Assembly (NCBI GenBank): GCA_002389055.1
Contig: DGNT01000181.1
Span: 13,944-59,576, forward strand
Length of the DNA: 45,633 nucleotides
DNA from: Alcanivorax sp. UBA4485
GTDB lineage: Bacteria > Pseudomonadota > Gammaproteobacteria > Pseudomonadales > Alcanivoracaceae
Direction: 5' to 3'
This document shows, in pieces, positions 5,832 through 15,036 of this stretch; position 1 is the first letter of the stretch; every line of letters begins with the position of its first letter. Both the position numbers and the translations under genes were made by a program. Under the pieces are notes generated by a model. The model was not told the origin of the DNA. It searched no databases and worked only from the letters and a program-made list of their open reading frames with translations.

Positions 5832-7604
5832 ATGACTCCGGAAATGATCTACACATCCCTGGTGGTGCTTGCGGTGCTGGCGGCGCTGGCCTCCAACCGC
5901 GTGCCCGCCGAGGTCACCATGATGGCCGCCCTGGTGGCGGTGCTGGTGGGCGATGTGATCACCGTGGACCAGGCCCTGGCCGGCTTCGCCAACCCGGGGC
6001 TGATCACCGTGGCGGTGCTCTATGTGGTGGCCGCCGCCCTGCGTGACACCGGCGCCATCTACTGGGTGGCCCACAAGCTGCTCGGCCAGCCCAAGAGCGC
6101 CCTGGGCAGCCAGGCCCGGCTGATCCTGCCCACCTCGGTGCTCAGTGCCTTCCTCAACAACACCACCGTGGTGGCGATGATGATCCCGGCGGTGCAGGAG
6201 TGGGCCCAGCGCCTGAAGCTGTCCGCCTCCCAGCTGCTGTTGCCGCTCAGTTACGCCGCCATCCTCGGCGGTACCTGCACCCTGATCGGCACCAGTACCA
6301 ACCTGGTGGTGGACGGCATGATGCAGAACCGTGGCATCGAAGGCTTCCACATCTTTGCTCTGGCCTGGGTGGGCGTGCCGCTGCTGGCCGCCGGCTCGCT
6401 GTTCCTGTTGCTGTTCGCCCGCCGTCTGCTGCCCGAGCGCGAGGGCCTGGTCGAGCAGGTGGAAAGCGCCCGCGAGTACCACGTGGAAGTGCTGATCCCC
6501 GAAGGCAGCCCGCTGCACAACAAAAGCATCCAGGAGGCCGGCCTGCGTAACCTCACCCACGGCTACCTCACCGAGATCCAGCGCGGCGACAAGCTGTTCA
6601 CCGCCGTCGGGCCGGACCAGCTGCTGCAGGCCGGCGATCAGCTCGCCTTTATCGGCGCCCCGGAATGCGCCCGCGAGCTGCAGCGCGTTAATGGCCTGAT
6701 TCCCGCCCACGGCGGCGCCCACAAGCTGCGCCTGAACAACCACCAGCGCTGCCTGGTGGAAGTGGTGCTGGGCCCCGAATTCCCCGGCGTCAACAAAACC
6801 GTCAAGGACACCGGTTTCCGCACCCGCTACCAGGCCGCCATCCTCAGCATCAGCCGCGGCGGCCGCCGCCTGCCCGGCAAGGTCGGCGAGCAGGTGCTGC
6901 GCACCGGCGACACCCTGTTGCTGGAAACCAGTGACACCTTCGTCGAGCAGTACCAGTACCGGCGGGATTTTATGTTGGTCAGCCCGCTCAGCGACTCCAC
7001 GCCGCCGGACTTCAGCCGTGCGCCGCTGGCAACGGTAATCCTGGTGGCCATGGTCGGCGTCAACGTGATCGGCCTGGTGTCGGTGCTTGAGGCCGCTTTC
7101 CTGGCCGCCGGCCTGCTGCTGGTCACCCGCTGCGTCACCGTCAACCGGGCGCGCATGAACGTCAGTGTGAATCTGCCCGTGCTGGTGGTGATCGGCGCCG
7201 CCTTCGCCCTGGGCACCGCCCTGGAGCAGAGCGGCACCGCCGCCTGGATCGTCGACGCCATGCTCGCTGACAACATCCAGAGCCCCTGGCTGGCCCTGCT
7301 GCTGGTGTATCTGGTCACCGCTCTGTTCACCGAGGTGATCACCAACAACGCCGCCGCCGTGCTGGTGTTCCCCATCGCCACCGGCGTCGCCGAGCAACTC
7401 GGCGTCAGCCCGCTGCCGTTCATCGTCGCCGTCATGTTCGCCGCCAGCGCCAGCTTCATGACCCCGCTGGGTTACCAGACCAACCTTATGGTCATGGGCC
7501 CCGGTGGCTACCGCTTCACCGATTACCTTAAGATCGGCGTACCCATGAGCCTGGTCGCCCTTGCCGTGACCACCTCGCTGATCCCCCTGATCTGGCCGTT
7601 CTAA
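5832..7604 (+). CDS. SLC13-family anion permease with two TrkA-C domains
   Basis: 590-residue inner-membrane transporter. The first four hydrophobic segments (1-200) include the conserved SAFLNNTTVVAMMIPAV. A central cytoplasmic region (about 205-385) holds two RCK_C/TrkA-C domains (GSPLHNKSIQEAGLRN; GPEFPGVNKTVKDTGFR). The C-terminal membrane half carries FTEVITNNAAAVLVFPI and ASASFMTPLGYQTNLMV, the paired repeat of the sodium/dicarboxylate-sulfate symporter fold. It is followed after 26 bases by cysC, so sulfate is the likeliest substrate, as in other bacterial SLC13-CysC pairs. The substrate is inferred from context. Confidence 0.87.
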   Translation: MTPEMIYTSLVVLAVLAALASNRVPAEVTMMAALVAVLVGDVITVDQALAGFANPGLITVAVLYVVAAALRDTGAIYWVAHKLLGQPKSALGSQARLILPTSVLSAFLNNTTVVAMMIPAVQEWAQRLKLSASQLLLPLSYAAILGGTCTLIGTSTNLVVDGMMQNRGIEGFHIFALAWVGVPLLAAGSLFLLLFARRLLPEREGLVEQVESAREYHVEVLIPEGSPLHNKSIQEAGLRNLTHGYLTEIQRGDKLFTAVGPDQLLQAGDQLAFIGAPECARELQRVNGLIPAHGGAHKLRLNNHQRCLVEVVLGPEFPGVNKTVKDTGFRTRYQAAILSISRGGRRLPGKVGEQVLRTGDTLLLETSDTFVEQYQYRRDFMLVSPLSDSTPPDFSRAPLATVILVAMVGVNVIGLVSVLEAAFLAAGLLLVTRCVTVNRARMNVSVNLPVLVVIGAAFALGTALEQSGTAAWIVDAMLADNIQSPWLALLLVYLVTALFTEVITNNAAAVLVFPIATGVAEQLGVSPLPFIVAVMFAASASFMTPLGYQTNLMVMGPGGYRFTDYLKIGVPMSLVALAVTTSLIPLIWPF

Positions 7605-7630
7605 GCCATCCACCTAACAGGAGACCCTTT

Positions 7631-8245
7631 ATGTCAGGCCCCTACGAGAAGCGCGAAAACGAGTCCCAGGCCGAAGTGATCTGGCACCAGACCCACATCA
7701 CCAAGGACCACCGCGCCAAGCAGAAGAATCAGGTGCCGAAATGCATCTGGCTCACCGGCCTGTCCGGCTCCGGCAAGTCCACCCTGGCCAACGCCCTGGA
7801 AGTGGCGCTCACCGAGCAGGGCAAGCACACCTACCTGCTCGACGGCGATAACGTGCGCCACGGCCTGAACAAGAACCTGGGCATGAGCGACGAGGACCGC
7901 ACCGAGAACATCCGCCGGGTGTCCGAAGTGGCAAAACTGATGGTCGACGCCGGCCTGGTGGTGATCACCGCCTTTATCAGCCCGTTCCGTGCCGACCGGG
8001 ACGCCGCCCGCGCCCTGTTCGAGGACGGCGAGTTCGTGGAAGTGTTCGCCGACGCCCCCCTGGAAGAGTGCGAGAAGCGCGATCCCAAGGGCCTCTACAA
8101 GAAGGCCCGCGCCGGCGAGATCAAGGAATTCACTGGCATCGACAGCCCCTACGAGGCGCCCGCGAATGCGGAAGTGGTGGTTAACACCGCCGAGAATGAT
8201 ATCGGCGAGTGTGTGCGCCAGCTGATCGAGAAGATCGGCGTCTAA
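7631..8245 (+). CDS. cysC: Adenylylsulfate (APS) kinase
   Basis: 204-residue APS kinase, which phosphorylates adenosine 5'-phosphosulfate to PAPS in sulfate assimilation or sulfation. The Walker A motif GLSGSGKST is at 43-51. DGDNVRHGLNKNLGMS and NIRRVSEVAKLM are the APS-binding segments, followed by FISPFRADRD and the DPKGLYKKARAGEIKEFTGIDSPYE region. A good ribosome site (AACAGGAG) precedes the ATG, and it is probably co-transcribed with the SLC13 permease. No sulfotransferase is visible in the window, so a link to polysaccharide sulfation is only a possibility. Confidence 0.95.
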   Translation: MSGPYEKRENESQAEVIWHQTHITKDHRAKQKNQVPKCIWLTGLSGSGKSTLANALEVALTEQGKHTYLLDGDNVRHGLNKNLGMSDEDRTENIRRVSEVAKLMVDAGLVVITAFISPFRADRDAARALFEDGEFVEVFADAPLEECEKRDPKGLYKKARAGEIKEFTGIDSPYEAPANAEVVVNTAENDIGECVRQLIEKIGV

Positions 8246-8274
8246 CGCCCGCTTCCGACCTGGATAGTCCCACC

Positions 8275-8311
8275 TTGGAGCCGGCGAGCTATGCCATATA
8301 CAATAGCTCGC
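8275..8311 (+). promoter_or_regulatory. Promoter with 9-bp perfect inverted repeat ahead of the polysaccharide locus
   Basis: The -35-like TTGGAG (8275-8280) pairs with TACAAT (8299-8304, spacer 18) or TATACA (8297-8302, spacer 16). An exact inverted repeat GCGAGCTAT-N10-ATAGCTCGC (8284-8311) straddles the -10. It sits 32 bases upstream of the wbpD start in the gap after cysC. It could be an operator for a dimeric regulator; no regulator gene is adjacent. Seen in sequence; function inferred. Confidence 0.5.
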
Positions 8312-8343
8312 TATTCTTGCTCCGCCCCGGATAGGGAGATTCC

Positions 8344-8925
8344 ATGGATTATCAGGTTCACGAAAGCGCCATCGTCGACGAAGGCGCTCAGATTGGTAGT
8401 GGTTCGCGGGTGTGGCACTTCGTCCACGTCTGCGGAGGTGCCCGGGTAGGGCGTAATGTGTCCATGGGCCAGAACGTGTTCGTGGGCAACAAGGTTACCA
8501 TTGGTGATAACTGCAAAATCCAGAACAACGTCTCGGTGTACGACAACGTGCACCTGGAAGAAGGCGTGTTTTGCGGCCCCAGTATGGTGTTCACCAACGT
8601 CTATAATCCCCGCTCTCTGATTGAGCGCAAGGACGAGTATCGCGAGACCCTGGTTAAGAGAGGCGCCACCTTGGGGGCCAACTGCACCATCGTGTGTGGC
8701 GTGACCATCGGCGCCTATGCCTTTGTCGGCGCCGGCGCCGTGGTCAACAAGGATGTGCCCGATTACGCCTTGATCGTGGGCGTGCCGGGTAAGCAAATCG
8801 GCTGGATGAGTGAATTCGGAGAACAACTGGATTTGCCCATGGACGGCAACGGTGAAGTGAGATGCGCGCATACCGGTGCCCACTATGTGTTGCGCGACGG
8901 CCGCGTGACTAAAGGAAGCGGCTGA
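8344..8925 (+). CDS. wbpD: WbpD-like UDP-amino-sugar N-acetyltransferase
   Basis: 193-residue left-handed beta-helix acetyltransferase. Hexapeptide repeats run from about 15 to 150, and the segments SRVWHFVHV, GQNVFVGNKVTIGDNCKIQNNVSVYD and the loop VFTNVYNPRS are typical of WbpD/WlbB. In the known pathway it acetylates the 3-amino group of UDP-GlcNAc(3NH2)A with acetyl-CoA. It is followed by the matching aminotransferase wbpE 21 bases downstream, which strengthens the assignment. It is the first gene of the block after the promoter at 8275-8311, with a GGGAG ribosome site. Confidence 0.88.
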   Translation: MDYQVHESAIVDEGAQIGSGSRVWHFVHVCGGARVGRNVSMGQNVFVGNKVTIGDNCKIQNNVSVYDNVHLEEGVFCGPSMVFTNVYNPRSLIERKDEYRETLVKRGATLGANCTIVCGVTIGAYAFVGAGAVVNKDVPDYALIVGVPGKQIGWMSEFGEQLDLPMDGNGEVRCAHTGAHYVLRDGRVTKGSG

Positions 8926-8946
8926 ACGCTGTCGTTCGGGGAACCT

Positions 8947-10038
8947 ATGGAATTCATTGATTTAAACGCCCAGCAAACTCGAATCAAAGAACGCATCGAC
9001 GCCGGTATTCAGCGTGTCCTGGCCCATGGCAAATATATCCTGGGCCCGGAAGTGGACGAGCTGGAAGAGCGGCTCGCCGCCTTTGCCGGCAGCAAGTACT
9101 GTATTACCGTCGCCAATGGTACGGACGCTCTGCAGATAGCCCAGATGGCGTTTGGGATCGGCCCGGGCGATGAGGTCATCGTACCCGGCTTCAGTTATAT
9201 CGCCACCGCCGAGACGCCGGCCCTGCTGGGTGCCAAGCCGGTATATGTGGACATCGACCCGCGTACCTATAACATCAGCCCGGCGGCCATCGAAGCGGCG
9301 ATCACCCCCAAGACCAGGGCAATAATCCCGGTCTCTCTCTACGGTCAATGCGCCGACTTTGAGGCCATTAACCAAGTGGCGGCGAAGCACGGCCTGCCGG
9401 TGATCGAAGACGGCGCGCAGAGTTTCGGGGCCGAGCGCAATGGCGCTAAATCCTGTGCGCTGAGCACCGTTGGCTGCACCAGCTTCTTTCCGAGCAAACC
9501 GCTAGGCTGCTATGGCGATGGCGGTGCGATATTCACCGACGATGAAGAGCTGGCCAAGGTGATCCGGCAAATCGCCAGACACGGCCAGGACCGTCGCTAT
9601 CATCATATAAGAGTGGGCGTGAACAGCCGTCTGGACACCATTCAGGCCGCCATACTGTTACCCAAACTTGAGCTGCTGGCGGAAGAGATCACGCTTCGGA
9701 ACCGCGTGGCGGCGCACTATAACAAGCAACTTGGTGGGTTGAACTCATTGACCGTGCCCTATTGCGAGCCGGGCAATACCAGTGCCTGGGCGCAGTACAC
9801 CATTCGTGTGGAACGCCGCGATGAGGTGCGGGAGGCATTGTCAGCCGCCGGTATACCCACGGCCGTACATTACCCGATCCCGTTGAATCGCCAACCCGCG
9901 GTGGGCGATGAGAGCGTTTCCCTGCCGGTGGGCGATAAAGCCGCCGAGCAGGTGGTCAGTTTGCCGATGCACCCTTACCTTTCGCTGGAGGACGTGGAGA
10001 AGATAGCCCACGCCCTGGCGGACACCACCGAATCTTAG
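8947..10038 (+). CDS. wbpE: WbpE-like PLP aminotransferase (DegT/DnrJ/EryC1 family)
   Basis: 363-residue PLP-dependent sugar aminotransferase. The catalytic lysine lies in FFPSKPLGCYGDGGAI (about residue 185), and VIEDGAQSFGAE carries the pyridine-binding Asp. Length and these motifs match WbpE/WlbC, which puts the 3-amino group on UDP-3-keto-GlcNAcA using glutamate. It works with WbpB, encoded about 14 kb downstream in this window. It is tightly packed between wbpD and the epimerase. DegT proteins with other sugar specificity are possible, but the wbpD neighbour favours this one. Confidence 0.88.
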   Translation: MEFIDLNAQQTRIKERIDAGIQRVLAHGKYILGPEVDELEERLAAFAGSKYCITVANGTDALQIAQMAFGIGPGDEVIVPGFSYIATAETPALLGAKPVYVDIDPRTYNISPAAIEAAITPKTRAIIPVSLYGQCADFEAINQVAAKHGLPVIEDGAQSFGAERNGAKSCALSTVGCTSFFPSKPLGCYGDGGAIFTDDEELAKVIRQIARHGQDRRYHHIRVGVNSRLDTIQAAILLPKLELLAEEITLRNRVAAHYNKQLGGLNSLTVPYCEPGNTSAWAQYTIRVERRDEVREALSAAGIPTAVHYPIPLNRQPAVGDESVSLPVGDKAAEQVVSLPMHPYLSLEDVEKIAHALADTTES

Positions 10039-10048
10039 AGAGAGAAGC

Positions 10049-11041
10049 ATGCTGAAAGGAAAGCGAATCTTCATCACTGGCGGCGCCGGGTTCATCGGCT
10101 CCACGCTGATCGGCAAACTGATTGATGACAACGAAATCATCGCTTACGACAATCTCAGCCGGAATGCGCTCGAGCGCAGTACCTCCCACGGCCACAAGAA
10201 CCTGACCGTGAAGCAGGGCGACATTCTTGATAGCGAGTCTCTGAAAGAGGCGGCCAAGGGCGCGGAGGTGTTTATTCATGCGGCTGCGATCGCCGGCATC
10301 GATAACACCCTGGTTAATCCTGTGAATACCATGACCGTGAACATGGTCGGCACCGCTAACGCCTTGGCGGCGGCGCAATCCGCCGGCACCGTGGAGCGCT
10401 TTCTTGAGTTCTCCACCTCCGAAGTGTTTGGCTCGCGGGCCTACCGCGTGGAGGAAGTGGACTCAACCACCACCGGTGCCGTTGGCGAGGCGCGCTGGAC
10501 CTACGCGGTCAGTAAGCTGGCTGGCGAGCACCTGACCCATGCCTACCATCGGCAGCACAACCTGCCGACGGTCACGTTCCGGCCTTTTAATGTGTATGGC
10601 CCCGGCCAGGTAGGCGAGGGCGCCATCTCCATCATGATCCGCAAAGCGCTGAAAAACGAAGACATCTATATCTTCGGCGACGGCGCTCAGATACGTGCCT
10701 GGTGTTATATCGACGATATGATCGACGCCCTGATGAAGGCCCTGGTCATGCCCAAGGCCATAGGCGAGTCCTTTAATATCGGTAACGCTAGAGCCGTCAC
10801 GACGATCTATGGCTTGGCGCAAACCATTTGTCGGGTACTGAATTCCAAGTCGAAGATCGTCTTCAGGGACGCTCTTTCCGCGGATATTGAGCTACGCATC
10901 CCCAATGTGGATAAAGCCAAAGAGCTGATCGATTTCGAAGCGCGCGTGGATCTGGAAGAAGGGCTGCTCCGCACCGGTGAATGGATCTCCAAGAATATGG
11001 ACGATTTGCCGGAAATGCCGGCTCTTTTCCAGAGTAAGTGA
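10049..11041 (+). CDS. NAD-dependent sugar epimerase/dehydratase (extended SDR)
   Basis: 330-residue extended short-chain dehydrogenase. The N-terminal TGGAGFIGSTLIG binds NAD, STSEVFG is the active-site serine strand and YAVSKLAGEH the catalytic Tyr-x3-Lys. PFNVYGPGQ and RAWCYIDDMIDAL are the usual downstream substrate and C-terminal segments, resembling nucleotide-sugar 4-epimerases, decarboxylases and dehydratases. The exact reaction cannot be told from sequence alone. It lies 10 bases after wbpE and abuts a second aminotransferase, so it may supply a keto- or epimerised sugar for that enzyme. Confidence 0.85.
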   Translation: MLKGKRIFITGGAGFIGSTLIGKLIDDNEIIAYDNLSRNALERSTSHGHKNLTVKQGDILDSESLKEAAKGAEVFIHAAAIAGIDNTLVNPVNTMTVNMVGTANALAAAQSAGTVERFLEFSTSEVFGSRAYRVEEVDSTTTGAVGEARWTYAVSKLAGEHLTHAYHRQHNLPTVTFRPFNVYGPGQVGEGAISIMIRKALKNEDIYIFGDGAQIRAWCYIDDMIDALMKALVMPKAIGESFNIGNARAVTTIYGLAQTICRVLNSKSKIVFRDALSADIELRIPNVDKAKELIDFEARVDLEEGLLRTGEWISKNMDDLPEMPALFQSK

Positions 11042-11046
11042 GCCGT

Positions 11047-12162
11047 ATGATCAACCTGTCGAGACCCAATATCAGCGAGCAGGCGATTCAGTCGGTGGTC
11101 GAGGTTTTGCGTTCGGGGCAATTGGTGCATGGCCCCGAAAGCGAAACCTTTGAACAGGAACTGGCCGCGTATCTCGGCTCCCGGGAGGCCATTCTCGTGT
11201 CTTCGGGCACCGCGGCGTTGCACCTGGCGTTGATGGCTCTCGATATCGGTGCCGGTGACGCCGTGCTGATCCCCGACTTCACCTTTCCCGCCACCGCTAA
11301 TGCAGTGATGGCGGTGGGCGCCCGCCCGGTCTTGGTGGATGTCAGCGCGGATACCTACAACCTGGACCCACAGCGGTTGCGCGAGATTATACAAAGCTGG
11401 CGCGGTCCGGAGCGCTTGAGAGCCGTGATGCCGGTCCACGAATTCGGACATCCCGCCGATATGACCGCGATCAGTGGCATCGCCGAAGAGCACGGTCTCT
11501 ATGTGGTCGAAGACGCGGCCTGCGCTCTGGGTGCGAACCTTAACGGGCGTAAGACCGGTACCTTCGGGGACCTGGCGTGTTTTTCCTTTCACCCGCGCAA
11601 GACCCTGACCACCGGCGAGGGCGGGTTGCTGACCACCGACAATCAAGAGCTGGCCCAACGGGCGCGCCGCCTCCGCAATCACGGCATGGAGCGTACCGAT
11701 ACCGGTATGCGCTTTATCGAGCCGTCGCTGAACTATCGGTTAACGAACTTCCAGGCGGCGTTGGGTCGGGCCCAGTTACCGTCCTTGGACGGCTGGGTCA
11801 GTGATCGTCGAGAGCTGGCCGCACGGTACATGGAAAATCTGGCCGCGCTCGCCGGCGAGGGGTTGTTGACTCTGCCCAACGCCGATCCGGGCCACAGCTG
11901 GCAGACCTTCATGGTGGTGCTCAATGGCCGTTTTGATCGCGCCGACGTGATAGCGAAGCTCAAGGCGGCGGGCATCGAATCCAATCTCGGCGCCCAGAGC
12001 ATGCAAGAGATCGGTCTCTACGGGCGTGCGTCAGGTACGTGCAAAGTGGGGCCGAACTTGTACGCCCAGGGACTGGCGCTGCCGCTGTATGAGCGCATGA
12101 CGCCGGACCAGATACGCCAGGTTGCCGAGAGCTTGACGGCGGTGTTATCAGGCGCTGACTAG
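11047..12162 (+). CDS. DegT/DnrJ/EryC1-family sugar aminotransferase
   Basis: 371 residues from the ATG at 11047; a GTG at 11038, overlapping the preceding stop, would add three residues. PLP-dependent: the catalytic Lys is in CFSFHPRKTLTTGEGG, the cofactor Asp in VVEDAACALGA, and SSGTAALHLALMAL binds the cofactor phosphate. It probably aminates a keto-sugar nucleotide made by the neighbouring SDR enzyme, giving a second amino sugar distinct from the WbpE product. Specificity is unknown. It is followed by a glycosyltransferase after 20 bases. Confidence 0.87.
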   Translation: MINLSRPNISEQAIQSVVEVLRSGQLVHGPESETFEQELAAYLGSREAILVSSGTAALHLALMALDIGAGDAVLIPDFTFPATANAVMAVGARPVLVDVSADTYNLDPQRLREIIQSWRGPERLRAVMPVHEFGHPADMTAISGIAEEHGLYVVEDAACALGANLNGRKTGTFGDLACFSFHPRKTLTTGEGGLLTTDNQELAQRARRLRNHGMERTDTGMRFIEPSLNYRLTNFQAALGRAQLPSLDGWVSDRRELAARYMENLAALAGEGLLTLPNADPGHSWQTFMVVLNGRFDRADVIAKLKAAGIESNLGAQSMQEIGLYGRASGTCKVGPNLYAQGLALPLYERMTPDQIRQVAESLTAVLSGAD

Positions 12163-12182
12163 GCGAGCAGCAGGGGGCGGGA

Positions 12183-13499
12183 ATGCGTGACATGAAAGTG
12201 CTGATTGCGCCCGTGGAAACCGCTGGCTTCGTCGCTAATCTGGTTGAGGGTCTAAGGCAGCTCGGCGTCGATGCCGAAAGCTATGTATCGGAGCGGCATT
12301 CTTTCTCCTATGGCGACGAGGAGGAGAAGAAAAGCCCGACCGTCCGCATTTGGCGGCATCTGGGGACCTTGTTTCAGAGGACGCCCCCGTTGCCGTTCCT
12401 TGTTCGGGCGGCCCTTCTCGCGGCCCAGAACGTGGTCGCCTGGTTCGTTCTGTTCCGCTCGATACGTCTATTCGACGCCTATATCTTCGTTGCTGGGAAG
12501 ACATTCACCAATACCCGCTTGGAACTGCGGTTACTGCGCCTTCTCGGGAAAAAGATAATATTCGTCTCCCTGGGCAGTGATTCCCGTCCGCCGTACATGA
12601 GCGGCGGCTACTGCGCGGGTATGGCCCCTGATAAAGCGGCGCCAAGAGTCGTCAGAGCATCGAAAAAGGTATCAAAGGCAATTCAGTTTCAGGAGCGCTA
12701 CGCGCATTACATGGTGAATGCGCCGGGCACGGGCCAGTTTCACCGCAAGAAGTTTGTGAACTGGTTTTCCATGGGGGTCCCGGTATCGGAAGCTGAGGAG
12801 CCGCCTCCTGAGGGCGACACCCAGGATAACCGTCCGGTATGTATCCTCCATAGCCCCTCGAAACCCCTGCTGAAAGGGTCCAATGAGATACGCGCTGTAA
12901 TCGCCAGCCTCAAGGAAAAAGGCTATGCCATCGACTTTATAGAGCTGAAAGGCGTCCCGAACGCTAAAGTCAGAGAGGAACTGGCGCGCTGTGACTTTGT
13001 TATCGACCAGCTCTACTCCGACACGCCGATGGCGTTCTTCGCCACGGAGGCGGCGCATTACGGAAAGCCCGCGGTGGTTGGCGGATACTTCTCCGCTTAC
13101 GTGAACCAGTATCTCCATAGCGAGGACATCCCGCCCAGCGCCTATGTATTGCCGGATCAGCTGGAAGAAGCCGTAGCCCGCCTTATTGATGACCCGGATT
13201 ACCGGGTCAAGTTGGGCGCCGCCGCCCGCCATTTTGTGCGTGGACGCTGGCGTAACGAGGCAGTGGCACGGCGTTATCTGGCATTGCTCAACGATGACGT
13301 GCCCGACAGCTGGTGGTGTTCGCCATCGGATCTATCGTACCTGGGCGGGCTGGGGGTGTCCGAGAAAGAATTCAACGCTATGGCCCACTACATCGTCGAT
13401 CACTACGGATGGGATGCATTCCAGCTGCGCGGAAAGCCTGCCTTGGAAGAACCCTTGGCTTATCTGTTAAGTCAGCAACCCGCGGACGAAAATGCTTAA
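12183..13499 (+). CDS. Putative glycosyltransferase, GT-B like
   Basis: 438-residue cytoplasmic protein with two Rossmann-like halves. The C-terminal part has CDFVIDQLYSDTPMAFFATEA and GKPAVVGGYF, resembling the nucleotide-sugar-binding region of GT-B glycosyltransferases, and a hydrophobic amphipathic stretch near 75-100 could hold it at the membrane. I do not recognise the exact family. It overlaps the Wzx start by 8 bases and follows two sugar-biosynthesis genes, which fits transfer of that sugar onto the growing lipid-linked unit. Confidence 0.65.
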   Translation: MRDMKVLIAPVETAGFVANLVEGLRQLGVDAESYVSERHSFSYGDEEEKKSPTVRIWRHLGTLFQRTPPLPFLVRAALLAAQNVVAWFVLFRSIRLFDAYIFVAGKTFTNTRLELRLLRLLGKKIIFVSLGSDSRPPYMSGGYCAGMAPDKAAPRVVRASKKVSKAIQFQERYAHYMVNAPGTGQFHRKKFVNWFSMGVPVSEAEEPPPEGDTQDNRPVCILHSPSKPLLKGSNEIRAVIASLKEKGYAIDFIELKGVPNAKVREELARCDFVIDQLYSDTPMAFFATEAAHYGKPAVVGGYFSAYVNQYLHSEDIPPSAYVLPDQLEEAVARLIDDPDYRVKLGAAARHFVRGRWRNEAVARRYLALLNDDVPDSWWCSPSDLSYLGGLGVSEKEFNAMAHYIVDHYGWDAFQLRGKPALEEPLAYLLSQQPADENA

Positions 13500-14952
13500 A
13501 TCGGCACTGCGTGACAGCCTGATTTATGGCTTTGCAACCGTGCTCTCCAGGGGTATGGCGTTTTTCCTGTTGCCTCTGTACACCCACGTTCTCACGGTTT
13601 CACAGTACGGTGCCTATGATCTGCTGATCACCCTCGGCGCCCTGGCCAATTTGACCATCGCCCTGGAAATATCCCAGGGGCTGGCCCGGCACTGGGCCGA
13701 GGCCGCCGATGCCCGCGAGAAAAAGCGCCTGGCCAGCACCGCCCTGTTTTTCTCCCTCGGGATGTACGGTTTCTGGCTGGCGGTGGCGCTGTGGTTCGCC
13801 GAGCCGCTGACGGCATTGCTCCTCGGAGATTCGGAGTATCTGCCCGCATTTCGCATGGGGCTGTTGTTCATTGCCGCCAACGGCCTTTATCTGCTCCTGC
13901 TCAACCAGTTCCGCTGGCAGTTGAGAAGCCGGGCCTACGCATCCGTGAGCATCGCTTACGCGGTCTTGACGGTGTGTTTCGCCGTGCTGTTCTGTGTGCT
14001 TCTGGATATGAAGCTGGTGGGGGTGATGCTGGCCCAGTTTATGGCGGCCGCGAGCGCGTCCTTGGCCTGTTTTTACATGTTAAGGTCCAGTTACGGTCCG
14101 TTGTTCGACACCCGTCTGCTGAAGAAGATGCTGCGGTTCTCGGCGCCTCTGGTACCGGCGGGCTTTCTGGTGTTCCTGAACCTGTACGTGAACAGGCTGG
14201 CGCTCAACCACTTCATGTCGCTGGAAGAGGTGGGCGTGTTCGGCATCGCCAGCCGCATCGCCGGTATAGCCGCGTTGCTGATCATAGGCATCAGAGCAGC
14301 GCTGACGCCGTTGATCTATGAAAACCACCAGCGCCCCGAAACGCCCGGTGAAATCGCCACTCTGTTCGGCTGGTTTCTGGCATTCGCCTTCCCGGCCTGC
14401 CTGTTCCTGGCGGTGTTTGCCCGCGAGGCGATCCTGGTCCTGGCCAAACCGGCCTATGCCGAGGCGGCGTCGTTGGTGATTTATCTGGCCCCAGCCATGC
14501 TGATGTCCCAAATGTACGTATTCGCGCCCGGCATCGTCATCGCCAAGAAAACCTACTGGCAGTTCTGGCTTACCCTGGTGTCCGCCACGGTCAGCGTGGT
14601 CGCCAACCTGGCCCTGGTGCCGCTGGCCGGCGTCACCGGTGCCGCCATCGCCACTCTGGCCAGTGCCCTGGTGTTCTTCCTTGGCTGGGTGTGGATCAGC
14701 CAGCGTCTCTATCCCGTCCCCTACGCCTGGTCCAGCGCCTCCCTGGCGGTGCTTTGTTTCGCCGGGCTATCCTCCCTGGGGGTCTGGATCGATGCCTCGG
14801 AGCTGGCGTTATGGCCGGCGATCATCGCCAAGGCCTTGTTGCTGCTGGCCATGGCCGTTGCCGTCGTGGCCCTCAAGCTGCTGCCGACCGCCGATCTGCG
14901 CAAGCTGGTCTCCAGCCTAACCGGCCGATTGCGCCCATCCAGCGGCAAATGA
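13492..14952 (+). CDS. wzx: Polysaccharide flippase Wzx (copy 1)
   Basis: 486-residue integral membrane protein with about 12-14 hydrophobic segments, MATE/MOP-like. The N-terminus (SLIYGFATVLSRGMAFFLLP) and GAYDLLITLGALANL are typical of the polysaccharide biosynthesis (Polysacc_synt) family. It would move undecaprenyl-linked repeat units across the inner membrane. It overlaps the upstream glycosyltransferase and ends block 1; no Wzy follows it. A second, unrelated-looking Wzx is at 25207. The GC-rich codon use matches the core genes. Confidence 0.87.
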   Translation: MLKSALRDSLIYGFATVLSRGMAFFLLPLYTHVLTVSQYGAYDLLITLGALANLTIALEISQGLARHWAEAADAREKKRLASTALFFSLGMYGFWLAVALWFAEPLTALLLGDSEYLPAFRMGLLFIAANGLYLLLLNQFRWQLRSRAYASVSIAYAVLTVCFAVLFCVLLDMKLVGVMLAQFMAAASASLACFYMLRSSYGPLFDTRLLKKMLRFSAPLVPAGFLVFLNLYVNRLALNHFMSLEEVGVFGIASRIAGIAALLIIGIRAALTPLIYENHQRPETPGEIATLFGWFLAFAFPACLFLAVFAREAILVLAKPAYAEAASLVIYLAPAMLMSQMYVFAPGIVIAKKTYWQFWLTLVSATVSVVANLALVPLAGVTGAAIATLASALVFFLGWVWISQRLYPVPYAWSSASLAVLCFAGLSSLGVWIDASELALWPAIIAKALLLLAMAVAVVALKLLPTADLRKLVSSLTGRLRPSSGK

Positions 14953-15020
14953 CCCGGAGGAGTGCCGTTCTGTCACCCGGGGTTAGCAATATAGTAAACA
15001 CAATGTAAAATGCCGCTGCG

Positions 15021-15036
15021 TGTCATAGGCATGACA
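15021..15036. promoter_or_regulatory. Palindrome upstream of wzi, candidate operator
   Basis: TGTCAT-AGGC-ATGACA is an exact 6-base inverted repeat in the 155-base gap before wzi, close to a GATAAT (15049-15054). No convincing -35 is visible at the right spacing, so the promoter itself is uncertain. It may be a regulator site for the wzi-wza-wzb-wzc export operon. Confidence 0.35.

Noticed and set aside
5796..7613. Long open frame antisense to the SLC13 permease
   Set aside because: It is His-, Gln- and Gly-rich low-complexity protein, a shadow of GC-rich codons; the plus strand has a clear transporter.
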